Source: Fusobacterium sp. JB019 (GTDB lineage Bacteria > Fusobacteriota > Fusobacteriia > Fusobacteriales > Fusobacteriaceae). Taken from it: a stretch of 64,000 bases of DNA. Made by a program: the position numbers and the translations under genes. The notes below the pieces were generated by a model. That model did not search any database. It saw nothing but the letters and a program-made list of their open reading frames with translations, and had not been told where the DNA came from. The stretch spans positions 85,659 through 149,658 of the forward strand of contig JAUTCN010000003.1 in the NCBI GenBank assembly GCA_030673965.1. The letters run 5' to 3'. Of this stretch, positions 16,846 through 25,109 are shown one piece after another (the stretch's first letter is position 1; every line of letters starts with the position of its first letter).

Positions 16846-17598
16846 TTATATATTTTTTAACATTAACTTAACTATTCTAGCTGAATTATTAGCTGCTATT
16901 ATTTTAAATTTAGGATAATCCATATGAGAAGAATCATCTGCTTTATCAGATATTGATCTTAAAACAACAAATGGAATGCCGTATATTTGGGAAACCTGAG
17001 CTACTGCTGCTCCTTCCATCTCCACTGCTTTTGCATTAAAAATAGCACCTATTTTTTGTACTTTTTTTCTATTTGTTATAAACTGATCTCCTGTAGCTAT
17101 AATTCCTAATTTAACTCTATCTTCTCCAACTACATTTATTGCTGCCTTTCTTGCTATTTCTATTAATTCTTTGCTACTTTTAAAAATAACTTCTTTCTCT
17201 CCTTCTACTAATCCAAGAGGACTTCCAAAAGCAGTACAATCAAAATCATGTTGAACTAACCCTTTAGCTATAACTATATCTGCTATATTTAAATTTTTAT
17301 CAATAGCACCTGCTATCCCTGTAAATATAATTTTATCTACCTTAAATTCTCTTATTGCAACATCTGCTCCTATGGTAGCATTAACTTTTCCAACACCCGA
17401 TTTAAATAAAACTATTTCTTTTCCATCTAAATTTCCTTCATAATAAACTATTCTTCCTATCTTAGTTTCCTTTACATCCTTCATTCCTTTTTTTAACAAA
17501 TCAATCTCTTCATCCATAGCTCCCATTACAGCTATCTTAGAAAAAGTAATTACACTAAACATAAAAAAAGCTACAACACTAAAAAATATTTTTTTCAT
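16846..17598 (-). CDS. 5'-methylthioadenosine/S-adenosylhomocysteine nucleosidase with signal peptide
   Basis: A 250-residue MTA/SAH nucleosidase (Pfs/MtnN). The catalytic pieces are GAMDEEI near residue 26, GVGKVNA, the substrate-recognition AVEMEGAAVAQV, and RSISDKAD with the catalytic Asp. Family enzymes start directly at the KIxxxGAM strand; this one has an extra 20-residue hydrophobic leader ending TFS before KIAVMGAMDEE, so the enzyme is predicted to be exported. Two ATG codons are adjacent; GGGGGA abuts the first, so the second is the better start. An exported or surface Pfs is known in Borrelia (Bgp). Confidence 0.9.
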   Translation of the reverse strand: MKKIFFSVVAFFMFSVITFSKIAVMGAMDEEIDLLKKGMKDVKETKIGRIVYYEGNLDGKEIVLFKSGVGKVNATIGADVAIREFKVDKIIFTGIAGAIDKNLNIADIVIAKGLVQHDFDCTAFGSPLGLVEGEKEVIFKSSKELIEIARKAAINVVGEDRVKLGIIATGDQFITNRKKVQKIGAIFNAKAVEMEGAAVAQVSQIYGIPFVVLRSISDKADDSSHMDYPKFKIIAANNSARIVKLMLKNI

Positions 17599-17637
17599 CA
17601 TTCCCCCATTTTTATTTTTTTCTTATTTCCAAATGAA

Positions 17638-17666
17638 AGAATACACCTTTTTTTCTTTCTTGTAAA
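17638..17666 (-). promoter_or_regulatory. Predicted promoter of the nucleosidase gene
   Basis: TTTACA -35 (17666-17661), 17-bp spacer and TATTCT -10 (17643-17638) on the minus strand, with the same GTG-TATTCT style as the transporter leader promoter. Confidence 0.65.
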
Positions 17667-17700
17667 GATTTTTTTAATTTCTTAATTTTCTATTAATTTT

Positions 17701-17729
17701 TTGCTTTATATATACTTTCATTGTAAAAT
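17701..17729 (+). promoter_or_regulatory. Predicted promoter of the two-component system operon
   Basis: TTGCTT -35 (17701-17706), 17-bp spacer and TAAAAT -10 (17724-17729). It is divergent from the nucleosidase promoter, with about 35 bases between the two -35 boxes. Confidence 0.65.
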
Positions 17730-17758
17730 TAAATTAATAAATAGGGAGGTGTTATTTT

Positions 17759-18445
17759 GTGAAATTATTAATCGTTGATGATGACAAAGATATCTTAAAT
17801 ATGATTAAAATATATTTAAGTTCTGAAGGATATGAAATATTAGAAGCAAATAATGGTTTAAAAGCTTTAGAAATATTAGATAAAAATCCTGATATAGCTC
17901 TTATTATTTTAGATATCATGATGCCTAAATTAAATGGTTTTGACACTTGTGAAAAAATAAGAAAAAAATATACCATGCCAATAATTTTTTTAACTGCAAA
18001 AATGGCTGAAATTGATCAAATTTTAGGATTTTCATCTGGTGGAGATGATTATATTATAAAACCTTTTACTCCAATAGATCTTTCTCTTAGAGTTAAAGCT
18101 AATATTAGAAGATATTTTAATTATTCCAAATCAAATATGGATGATTCTATAATTGAAATTGGTGATTTATGTATAAATACTAATGCTCATATTATCACAA
18201 AAAATAAGCGACTTTTAAAATTAACTAAAACTGAATTTGGAATTCTTCAATTACTTGTATCTAATAGAGGAAGGATTTATAGTATTGAACAAATTTATGA
18301 ATATGTTTGGAATGAAAATTGTATTATTAATGTAGATAACACTGTTTCTGTTCATATAAAAAAACTAAGAGATAAAATAGAAGATGATGGAAAAAATCCA
18401 AAATATATTAAAACTGTTTGGGGAGTTGGCTATCGTGTGGATTAA
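17759..18445 (+). CDS. OmpR/PhoB-family response regulator
   Basis: A 228-residue response regulator. The receiver domain has the acidic pair in IVDDDKD, the phosphoacceptor Asp52 in LDIMMP, the Thr in FLTAK and the Lys in DDYIIKP. The C-terminal winged helix is of OmpR type (LTKTEFGILQLL, then VSVHIKKLRDKIE and TVWGVGYR). The start is a GTG with GGAGGT 8 bases before. It overlaps the kinase gene and is the first gene of a four-gene set that ends in a CcdA-TlpA fusion. Similar in layout to VanR-type regulators, but the signal is unknown. Confidence 0.95.
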   Translation: MKLLIVDDDKDILNMIKIYLSSEGYEILEANNGLKALEILDKNPDIALIILDIMMPKLNGFDTCEKIRKKYTMPIIFLTAKMAEIDQILGFSSGGDDYIIKPFTPIDLSLRVKANIRRYFNYSKSNMDDSIIEIGDLCINTNAHIITKNKRLLKLTKTEFGILQLLVSNRGRIYSIEQIYEYVWNENCIINVDNTVSVHIKKLRDKIEDDGKNPKYIKTVWGVGYRVD

Positions 18446-19775
18446 AAAAATTTCTTATTCTATAAATAATTCTTTAAAAGGATATTTAATTTCACGCTTT
18501 TTATTTTTTCTTATCCTAAATTTTTCAATTTTTATAGCTTCAGAACCTCTAGAAAATATAATTGTAAGTCACCACGTAAAAATTCAATTTAAAAAGGATA
18601 TAAAAGAAATTGATAAAATTATAAATTCTATACAAAATGAAATCAAAAAAAATAATTTAACCATCAGCGAATCTTTACATATAAAAGAACTAAACTCTCT
18701 TAGAAATTATAAAATATTATTCTTAAATTCTAAAAATTTTGATTTAAACAGTTTTGAACTTTTTACTGGAGTAGATTTAGAATATGCTAATTTATTTACT
18801 AAAAAATACAATATCCAGTTTAAAAATGAAAAAGGAACTTTTTATATTCTTCCTTCTAATATTCAAGATATTTTTGGATATTATGACATTATTCTTTTAA
18901 CAACTTTATTTTTAATTTTAATCGTTGAGATGATTCTTGTTTTAAAAAAACCTCTTAATTATATAAAAGAAATTGAACAGGATATAAATAAAATTTCAAA
19001 TGGAAATTTTGAACATCGAATTCCTTTAAGATATTCAAATGAACTTACAAAACTTTGTCAAACAGTAAATAAGGCTGCTGAACTTATTTTAAAAACTTTA
19101 GAAAATGAAAAAGAAAATGAAATAAAACAAAGAAAATTAATTACAAATATGTCTCATGATTTAAGAACTCCTTTAACTTCTATTATAGGATATTTAAATT
19201 TAATTTCATTAGAAAATAAATTTACCAATGAAGAAAAAGCAAAATATATAAGTGTAGCTTTAAATAATAGCTATAGATTAAAAAGTTTAATCGATGAATT
19301 ATTTTATTATTCTAAACTTATCAACAACGATCTTAAATTAAATTTTAATATTATTAATATTGGGTTATTTTTAAACCAATACATTACTGAAGAAGCCTAT
19401 GACTTAAAAATAAATTTTAATTCTAAAAAAATATTTTTAAATCTTGATATTCCACAAACTCAAAGAATACTCGATAATATATTTAGTAATATCCGAAAAT
19501 ATAAAGATAAAGACAGTGAAATAACTATAAAAATAATAAAGAAAAATAACATGGCCCAAATTATTTTTGAAAATTATACTGAAGAGAACTTAAAAAACAA
19601 AGTTCACCTTCTTTTTGAAAGACTTTATGTTTCTAAAGAGGAAAGAAATGATTCCTCTGGGCTTGGACTTGCAATTGTTAAAGAAATTGTAAAAAGTTTA
19701 AAAGGAAATGTTTACGCAGAATATGAAAACAAATTATTTAAATTAATTTTAGAATTTCCTATTGTTAATTTATAA
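18435..19775 (+). CDS. Sensor histidine kinase, partner of the adjacent regulator
   Basis: A 446-residue membrane kinase. Two membrane helices (about residues 17-35 and 152-171) flank an extracytoplasmic sensor loop; then come a HAMP segment, the HisKA box NMSHDLRTPLTSIIGYL with His241, and a C-terminal ATPase domain with a short N-box (IFSNIRKY) and SSGLGLAIVK. A longer frame opens at 18384, but the GTG at 18435 has GGGGAG 9 bases upstream and overlaps the regulator by only 11 bases, so I prefer it. The N-box reads NIRKY where NAxKY/H is usual. Its sensor loop has no domain I recognise. Confidence 0.92.
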   Translation: MWIKKISYSINNSLKGYLISRFLFFLILNFSIFIASEPLENIIVSHHVKIQFKKDIKEIDKIINSIQNEIKKNNLTISESLHIKELNSLRNYKILFLNSKNFDLNSFELFTGVDLEYANLFTKKYNIQFKNEKGTFYILPSNIQDIFGYYDIILLTTLFLILIVEMILVLKKPLNYIKEIEQDINKISNGNFEHRIPLRYSNELTKLCQTVNKAAELILKTLENEKENEIKQRKLITNMSHDLRTPLTSIIGYLNLISLENKFTNEEKAKYISVALNNSYRLKSLIDELFYYSKLINNDLKLNFNIINIGLFLNQYITEEAYDLKINFNSKKIFLNLDIPQTQRILDNIFSNIRKYKDKDSEITIKIIKKNNMAQIIFENYTEENLKNKVHLLFERLYVSKEERNDSSGLGLAIVKEIVKSLKGNVYAEYENKLFKLILEFPIVNL

Positions 19776-19797
19776 AATATTTAAGGAGGAATTATAT

Positions 19798-20373
19798 ATG
19801 AAAATAAACAAATTATTATTAGGAGGACTATTTATTTGTTCTACCGCATTTGGAGCTACTAAAACATCTCAATTCTCAGTTTTACCTGGTGTTCAATTTG
19901 GAGCTACCAAAGAAGATTCTATATCTTCTTTCAGTTTTAACATTCTTGGAGCTGAAAATAAAAATGTTTCTGGATTTGATTTATCTTTAATTGGGTATAG
20001 AAAGGTTAATGGAGATTTTAGCGGTTGTCATTTAAATATTTTCCCTGATATCTTTATGGTTGATGGTGACGTTCATGGATTTACGTGGTCTACTTGGAAT
20101 AATGTAAAAGGAAATTTATATGGGGTCACTCTAGGAGGAGTTAATACAATTGGACAAGATTCTGGATTTAACCTTGGACTTGTAAATTATGTTCAAGGAC
20201 AATCAGGAGCTCAAATTGGTCTTTTTAATTATTCTGAAAGTGTTAAATTTTTCCAATTAGGTTTAGTCAATGGAACTAAAAATATCAACGGAGTTCAAAT
20301 AGGATTAATCAATTATGCTGCTGATGGACTTGTTCCTGTTTTACCTCTTGTAAACTTTAGATACTCTTTTTAA
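19798..20373 (+). CDS. Exported surface-repeat protein (VC2662/LA_2272-like)
   Basis: A 191-residue exported protein. A signal peptide ends near TAFGA. The mature part is built from short glycine-rich strand repeats: QIGLFNY, QLGLVNG, VQIGLINYA and related copies of xxGLVN/GLIN, as in VC2662- and LA_2272-type surface proteins, and it ends in Phe as outer-membrane proteins do. Function is unknown. The ATG at 19798 has AAGGAGG upstream; an in-frame ATG 36 bases earlier overlaps the kinase end and lacks a site. It lies between the two-component system and the CcdA-TlpA gene, so it may be a target or sensor partner (inference). Confidence 0.75.
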   Translation: MKINKLLLGGLFICSTAFGATKTSQFSVLPGVQFGATKEDSISSFSFNILGAENKNVSGFDLSLIGYRKVNGDFSGCHLNIFPDIFMVDGDVHGFTWSTWNNVKGNLYGVTLGGVNTIGQDSGFNLGLVNYVQGQSGAQIGLFNYSESVKFFQLGLVNGTKNINGVQIGLINYAADGLVPVLPLVNFRYSF

Positions 20374-20392
20374 TAAAATATAAGGAGGGACT

Positions 20393-21514
20393 ATGATTTT
20401 TGTTATTGCTTTTTTAGCTGGAATATTTTCTTTTTTTTCTCCATGTATTCTTCCTGTATTACCACTTTATCTTGGTTATTTAGGAATTAACGATTTTAAA
20501 AATAAAAAATCTATAATTATAAACACTATTTCGTTTGCTATAGGAATTTCATTTGCTTTTTTCTTATTAGCTCTTGCTTTTTCTAGTTTTGGAAATTTAT
20601 TTAATAATTATAAAAATATAATTATTAAATTAGGTAGTATTTTTATTATTTTATTAGGACTATTTCAGTTGGATATTCTTAAGTTTGATTTTTTAAAAAA
20701 GGAATATAAATTTCCAATTAAATTAAATAAGATGAATCCATTAATTGCTTTTATTTTTGGATTTACATTTAGTTTTTCTTGGACTCCTTGTATTGGACCA
20801 GCCTTATCTTCAATTTTGATAACAATTTCAACTTTAGAAAGTTTTGACAAAGGAATTCTTCTTATAACTTTTTATACATTAGGATTTATTATACCTTTCT
20901 TAATTACAGGGTTATTTTCTTCTTATATTCTAAAATTAATAAAGAAAAATCAAAACTTAATTAAATACACTAATAAAATTATGGGGATAATTATAATTTT
21001 AATTGGATTATTTTCTCTATTTAATTCTAATGATTTTGAAGTTAAAAACTATTCAGAAAATACTAAAATTGAAACTACTGAAAAGCAAAATTTCAATTTA
21101 AAAAATAGTATCGCTCCTGATTTTAATTTAAAAAATCAATATGGAAATATTGAATCATTATCCCTTTACAAAAATAAAGTTATTTTTCTTAATTTTTGGG
21201 CAACTTGGTGCCCTCCTTGTAGAAATGAAATGCCTCATATACAAGAATTATATGAAGAATACGGAGAAAATAAAAATGATGTTATTTTTATAGGAGTTAA
21301 TAACGAAAATCAAGAATCTATGATTAATTTTTTAAATAAAAATAATTATTCTTTTCCTGTTGTAACAGATGTTGAAGAAGAAGTCATGAAAAATTATAAA
21401 ATAAATGCTTTTCCTACTACCTTTATTATAGGAAAAGATGGAAAAATAGTTGATTTTATAATTGGGGAAGCTTCAAAAAAAACAATGAAAAAATATATTG
21501 AAAAAGCAAGATAA
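20393..21514 (+). CDS. CcdA-TlpA fusion: cytochrome c biogenesis-type transporter plus thioredoxin domain
   Basis: A 373-residue fusion. The first about 205 residues are a six-helix CcdA/DsbD-beta membrane domain with its two cysteines in FFSPCILPVLP and WTPCIGPAL, which carry electrons across the membrane. After a short linker comes a TlpA/ResA-type thioredoxin domain (FWATWCPPCRNEMP, later the cis-Pro in INAFPTTF), expected outside the membrane. Together they would reduce envelope disulfides with cytoplasmic electrons. GGAGGG precedes the ATG and a terminator follows directly. Last gene of the two-component operon. Confidence 0.92.
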   Translation: MIFVIAFLAGIFSFFSPCILPVLPLYLGYLGINDFKNKKSIIINTISFAIGISFAFFLLALAFSSFGNLFNNYKNIIIKLGSIFIILLGLFQLDILKFDFLKKEYKFPIKLNKMNPLIAFIFGFTFSFSWTPCIGPALSSILITISTLESFDKGILLITFYTLGFIIPFLITGLFSSYILKLIKKNQNLIKYTNKIMGIIIILIGLFSLFNSNDFEVKNYSENTKIETTEKQNFNLKNSIAPDFNLKNQYGNIESLSLYKNKVIFLNFWATWCPPCRNEMPHIQELYEEYGENKNDVIFIGVNNENQESMINFLNKNNYSFPVVTDVEEEVMKNYKINAFPTTFIIGKDGKIVDFIIGEASKKTMKKYIEKAR

Positions 21515-21516
21515 AT

Positions 21517-21546
21517 AAAAAATGGGAGATATCTCCCATTTTTTAT
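21517..21546. terminator. Bidirectional terminator between convergent genes
   Basis: AATGGGAGATATCTCCCATT (21521-21540) is a perfect palindrome flanked by an A run before and a T run after it, suited to stop both the CcdA-TlpA and the gph messages. Confidence 0.9.
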
Positions 21547-22211
21547 TACCCTAATTTTTTTATTTCTTTTTCTAAAGCCAAAACATCCTCTGCAAAGATT
21601 TTTGCTCCATTCTCTAGTAAAATATCTTTATCTCTAAATCCCCATAAAACTGCTATCATTTCCATAGATGAATTTTTACCTGTTAATACATCCACTTCAG
21701 AATCACCTATATAAACAGCTTCTTCTTTATTTATTCCTAAATTTTCTAAAGCTCTATAAACATTATCTGGAGATGGTTTTAAAGGTGTTTTTTCATTATC
21801 TCCTATTGTAAAATCGACTATATCTCCAAAAAACTTTTCTGTTATTATTTTAGCTGAAGCCTCTGCTTTATTAGTTATAATAGCAATTCTATATCCTTCT
21901 TTATGAAGTCTTTCCATTAATTTCTTAACTCCTTTGTAAGGAGCTGTTTTTATCATAGAATGCTTCTTATAATAAACTAACATTTCTCTATAGCATTTTT
22001 CTATAACTTCTTCACTAGTTCCTTTAGGAACAGCTCTTATAATAGTCCATTTTATTCCATGACCTACAAAATTTCTAACTTCTTCCTTGGTTCTTTTAGG
22101 AAGATTATTCTTTTCTAAGATATAATTAGTACTATCTGTTAAGTCATCCAATGTATTCATTAATGTCCCATCCATATCAAATAATATTGCTTTAATTTTA
22201 TTTTCTTTCAT
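21546..22211 (-). CDS. HAD-family phosphatase, phosphoglycolate phosphatase-like
   Basis: A 221-residue haloacid-dehalogenase hydrolase. Motif I is FDMDGTL (Asp12, Asp14), motif II the Thr in IITNKAEAS, and motif III/IV YIGDSEVDVLTG. The helical cap between residues 20 and 85 matches the Gph/PGP subgroup (phosphoglycolate or pyrophosphate phosphatases). Exact substrate cannot be told from sequence. It overlaps the end of sfsA by 14 bases, so it is translated from the same message, and it ends at the bidirectional terminator. Confidence 0.9.
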   Translation of the reverse strand: MKENKIKAILFDMDGTLMNTLDDLTDSTNYILEKNNLPKRTKEEVRNFVGHGIKWTIIRAVPKGTSEEVIEKCYREMLVYYKKHSMIKTAPYKGVKKLMERLHKEGYRIAIITNKAEASAKIITEKFFGDIVDFTIGDNEKTPLKPSPDNVYRALENLGINKEEAVYIGDSEVDVLTGKNSSMEMIAVLWGFRDKDILLENGAKIFAEDVLALEKEIKKLG

Positions 22212-22938
22212 ACTTTTCTTTTCCTTTCCCCGATTCTATTATATTAATTTTTTTATCAACATAGTATATATTACCATTTTTCAATTTTAATTGTACAAAA
22301 AATATTTTTACTCCCTTGTTTATAGCTTGATAAAATTTTTCAGAAAATACTCTATCTGTTTGCCAATTAGGACTAAATGAATTACAATCTCTAAACACTA
22401 AAAACATAATAGAAGCTTTTCCCTCTTCTTTAGTTATATCAATTAAGGTATCTAAATGTTTAGATGCTCTCAAAGAAGGTGCATCTGGAAATATCGCTTC
22501 TTTATTTTCAACCAAAGATGCTCCTTTAATTTCTAGCCATATTTTTTCATTATTTTTTTCAAGCAAATAATCTAATCTGCTATGACCTTTTTTTACCTCC
22601 GCTTTTAAAAAATCTATTTTTCCAAAGGGAGAAATTTCTTCATCATTTAATATATTTTCTGAAATATATCTATGAAAAGCTGAGTTTAATAATATATCTT
22701 CGCCGTCATCAGCTCTAGCAGAAATTAAGTCCCATTTTGTTTTTCTTTTTTCTATATTTTTAGCTCTTCTTATTTTCACTTTATTACCTTTATATAGTAA
22801 TTCTTTAATTCTACCACTATCATGAACATGAACTAAAACTTCTTCATTATCTAATTTAACTTTACATATAAACCTATTTGGTCTGTCTATAAATATTCCT
22901 TCTTCAGTTTTTCCTATTTCATATAATATTTTCTCCAT
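22198..22938 (-). CDS. sfsA: SfsA family protein
   Basis: A 246-residue SfsA protein. The N-terminal OB-like part (RPNRFICKVKLDNEEVLVHVHDSGR) and the nuclease-like core (GHSRLDYLLE, WLEIKGASLV and FPDAPSLRASKHLD) follow the family in order. SfsA was named from sugar fermentation stimulation in E. coli; it carries a restriction-endonuclease-like fold, and its cellular role is not settled. It is 12 bases downstream of the acetyltransferase gene and overlaps gph. Confidence 0.93.
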   Translation of the reverse strand: MEKILYEIGKTEEGIFIDRPNRFICKVKLDNEEVLVHVHDSGRIKELLYKGNKVKIRRAKNIEKRKTKWDLISARADDGEDILLNSAFHRYISENILNDEEISPFGKIDFLKAEVKKGHSRLDYLLEKNNEKIWLEIKGASLVENKEAIFPDAPSLRASKHLDTLIDITKEEGKASIMFLVFRDCNSFSPNWQTDRVFSEKFYQAINKGVKIFFVQLKLKNGNIYYVDKKINIIESGKGKEKYERK

Positions 22939-22950
22939 AAATCTCCTTTT

Positions 22951-23556
22951 TTATAATAAATCCATTTTAGAATCTTTTTTTGTTATTTTTCTAATTGCTT
23001 TACAAGGATTTCCATAAGCTAAATAATTAGAAGGAATATCTTTAGTTACAATACTTCCCGCTCCAATTACCACATTATCTCCTATATTAACTCCATCTAT
23101 TACAACTACATTACTAGCAAGCCACACATTATTTCCTATTGTAATTCCTTTAGCATATTCGCTCATAGAAATATGACCATCTTTATATTTCATAAAAATT
23201 CTTTCTTCTGCTATTAATGGGTGATTTGTAGACATCAAAGAAACATTGGGACCAAACATAACATTATCCCCTATATTAATTTTTCCATCATCCATTATCA
23301 CTGTATTAAAATTAGCAAAAAAATTCTCTCCAATATAAGTATGTGTTCCATAATTAAATTGAATAGGTCCTTGAAAATAATATTTTTGACCTATCCCACC
23401 TATAAATTCTTTTATGATTTTTAATCTATTTTCATCATATTCATCCATAGAATTAAATTTTTGACAAAGTTTATGAGCTTTATGTTTTATATTTTTCAAT
23501 TCTTTTTTCCTTGCATCGAATAATTTTCCATTAAAAATTCTTTCTTCCTCTCTCAT
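22951..23556 (-). CDS. Left-handed beta-helix O-acetyltransferase (maltose/galactoside type)
   Basis: A 201-residue acyltransferase of the Maa/LacA/NodL group. An N-terminal helical region is followed by hexapeptide repeats (FNYGTHTYIGENFFANFN, INIGDNVMFGPNVSLMSTNHP with the catalytic His, ITIGNNVWLASNVVVIDGVNIG) and GNPCKAIR at the end. It would move an acetyl group from acetyl-CoA to a sugar hydroxyl. GGAGGGG precedes the ATG. First gene of the operon with sfsA and gph. Confidence 0.92.
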   Translation of the reverse strand: MREEERIFNGKLFDARKKELKNIKHKAHKLCQKFNSMDEYDENRLKIIKEFIGGIGQKYYFQGPIQFNYGTHTYIGENFFANFNTVIMDDGKINIGDNVMFGPNVSLMSTNHPLIAEERIFMKYKDGHISMSEYAKGITIGNNVWLASNVVVIDGVNIGDNVVIGAGSIVTKDIPSNYLAYGNPCKAIRKITKKDSKMDLL

Positions 23557-23603
23557 AAACCCCTCCTAAAAATTAATATAATATTGATTATACTACATCA
23601 AAT

Positions 23604-23630
23604 AAAAAAAAGCTCCCTAAGGAGCTTTTA
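23604..23630 (-). terminator. Terminator after the MORN-variant lipoprotein gene
   Basis: AGCTCC (23611-23616) pairs with GGAGCT (23621-23626) over a 4-base loop, extended by A-T pairs, with a seven-T run on the minus strand. Confidence 0.9.
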
Positions 23631-23635
23631 AATTT

Positions 23636-24124
23636 TTAATTTGAATAACTATATTCAACAACATCTTCTAATTTATCAAATTTTTTTTCTATAACTGCAT
23701 CATCTTTTTTATATTTTAAAACAAATCTATTATCTACATTTGTTAATATTCCATTTATTTTTTCTTTTCCCTCTTCATTATAAACTATAAATTCTTTTCC
23801 AATAATTGATTTTATAAATGGTGCCCCATTAACATAGAAAACTTTAAATTCTCCTTGAATTATTCCATCTTTATAATTTACTTCTTTATATTTTTTCCCA
23901 TCAAAATAATACTTTAAAACTTTACCTGTTTTTTCATTTTTTTCAGAAATAACTTGTCCATTATTATTATAGATTTCTTGTTTTTCTAAATTATTTTCTG
24001 TTGAATTAATTTTAGAATAAACTTTTTCTACATTTTCTTTTATCTTTCCTTTTTCACTTTCTGTTTGTCCACAAGCAATAAAAAATAAACATAAACAAGC
24101 CAAACTTACAACTAACTTTTTCAC
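23636..24124 (-). CDS. Lipoprotein with MORN-variant/YwqK-type repeats
   Basis: A 162-residue lipoprotein: signal peptide with lipobox FFIAC, then short repeats of the type NGQVISEKNEKTGKVLKYY, DGKKYKEVNYKDGIIQGEFKVFY and GKEFIVYNEEGKEKINGIL, the pattern of the MORN-variant/YwqK family. Such repeats form beta hairpins; no enzymatic role is evident. The start is GTG with GGAG 7 bases upstream; the ATG in GGAGATG is out of frame. It has its own promoter and terminator. Confidence 0.78.
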   Translation of the reverse strand: MKKLVVSLACLCLFFIACGQTESEKGKIKENVEKVYSKINSTENNLEKQEIYNNNGQVISEKNEKTGKVLKYYFDGKKYKEVNYKDGIIQGEFKVFYVNGAPFIKSIIGKEFIVYNEEGKEKINGILTNVDNRFVLKYKKDDAVIEKKFDKLEDVVEYSYSN

Positions 24125-24162
24125 AATGCATCTCCTTTAATTTTTTTAATATTTATAATTAA

Positions 24163-24191
24163 ATGGCTTTAAATTTAATATCAAAAGCCAT
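24163..24191 (-). other. Hairpin in the 5' leader of the lipoprotein gene
   Basis: ATGGCTTT (24163-24170) pairs with AAAGCCAT (24184-24191) around a 13-base AT loop, inside the about 95-base untranslated leader. No T run follows on the minus strand, so it is not a normal terminator. It could protect the message or bind a protein; I cannot tell. Confidence 0.4.
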
Positions 24192-24224
24192 CATTAAACA
24201 ACTATATTATTCAGGACAGCACGT

Positions 24225-24253
24225 ATACTACTCCTTTTAATTAAAGAAGTCAA
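24225..24253 (-). promoter_or_regulatory. Predicted promoter of the MORN-variant lipoprotein gene
   Basis: TTGACT -35 (24253-24248), 17-bp spacer and TAGTAT -10 (24230-24225) on the minus strand. Confidence 0.65.
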
Positions 24254-24312
24254 CAGATATTTCTTTTATTTTAAAATAACTTTATTTTTGTTTACTTTAT
24301 CATCTTTTTGTA

Positions 24313-25008
24313 TTAATTAGAATTATTTTCTAATATTGTTTTTAATCTATAAATTATAAAATTTTCTGATAATTGTTGATTAACTAAACTCATCTCCCCC
24401 ATAATTTCTCCAATTAATTTCATGCTAATATTTTCTTTTCCCTCTAATTTTTCTCTAAAAAAATTATCAAAATAATTCTCATCTATATCTAAAATTAAAT
24501 TTCTATCATTTATCCTCAATAATTTATCATTATTTAAATGTTCTTTATACTTTTTATTATAATTTTCTTTTTCCGTTTCACTTAATAATTTTTCTTTTCC
24601 AATACATTTTGCCACATATTCAGGAGATAATTGAGCAACTGATTTTATTGATTTATCCTTACTAAAATCAATTGTATAGATTTTTCCTTTAAAAATTGTA
24701 CAAACTAATTCTAGCATCAACTTTTCATTTATATTATTAGAATACCAAACAATGACTTTTTTTTCTTTATTTATTTTTTTCAATAATTCATACAACTTTA
24801 TTCTTTTTTCAACTTCTTCTTCTTTAAAAAATTCTTTATATAATTTTTTTAAATATTCTCTCCTCTCCTTTGAAAAATATGTATTTATTTTCCCAAGAGA
24901 TAACTCATCATTAAAATTTATAATCTCTTCTATAACTTTATTACTTTGTAAAACATACTTTAATATCCCATAAGCTGAATCTCCAAAAACTATATTTATT
25001 TTTTCCAA
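24313..25008 (-). CDS. DUF1835 domain-containing protein
   Basis: A 231-residue protein that fits the DUF1835 pattern: INIVFGDSAYGILKYVL at the start, EIINFNDELSLGKI, then VIVWYSNNINEKLMLELVC about residue 90, with a DUF3658-like C-terminal part. The family's biochemical role is unknown. The start is TTG with AAGGATGGGA upstream. It is divergent from the sigma-54 activator gene, sharing a 101-base intergenic region with a long inverted repeat. Confidence 0.7.
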   Translation of the reverse strand: MEKINIVFGDSAYGILKYVLQSNKVIEEIINFNDELSLGKINTYFSKERREYLKKLYKEFFKEEEVEKRIKLYELLKKINKEKKVIVWYSNNINEKLMLELVCTIFKGKIYTIDFSKDKSIKSVAQLSPEYVAKCIGKEKLLSETEKENYNKKYKEHLNNDKLLRINDRNLILDIDENYFDNFFREKLEGKENISMKLIGEIMGEMSLVNQQLSENFIIYRLKTILENNSN

Positions 25009-25034
25009 TATATCCCATCCTTTAATTATCGACT

Positions 25035-25088
25035 ATATTTAATTAATTATATACTAATATTAAAAATAATGTATAATTAATTAAATAT
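25035..25088. repeat. 17-bp inverted repeat in a divergent intergenic region
   Basis: ATATTTAATTAATTATA (25035-25051) is repeated inverted at 25072-25088, with a 20-base spacer. It lies between the divergent DUF1835 and activator genes and overlaps where both promoters should be. It may be an operator or only AT-rich symmetry. Confidence 0.5.
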
Positions 25089-25109
25089 AAAATTTCAAAG
25101 GAGACAACA

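Noticed and set aside
24150..24185. Mini frame MMAFDIKFKAI in the lipoprotein leader
   Set aside because: No ribosome site at useful distance and no informative codon run; chance frame across the hairpin.
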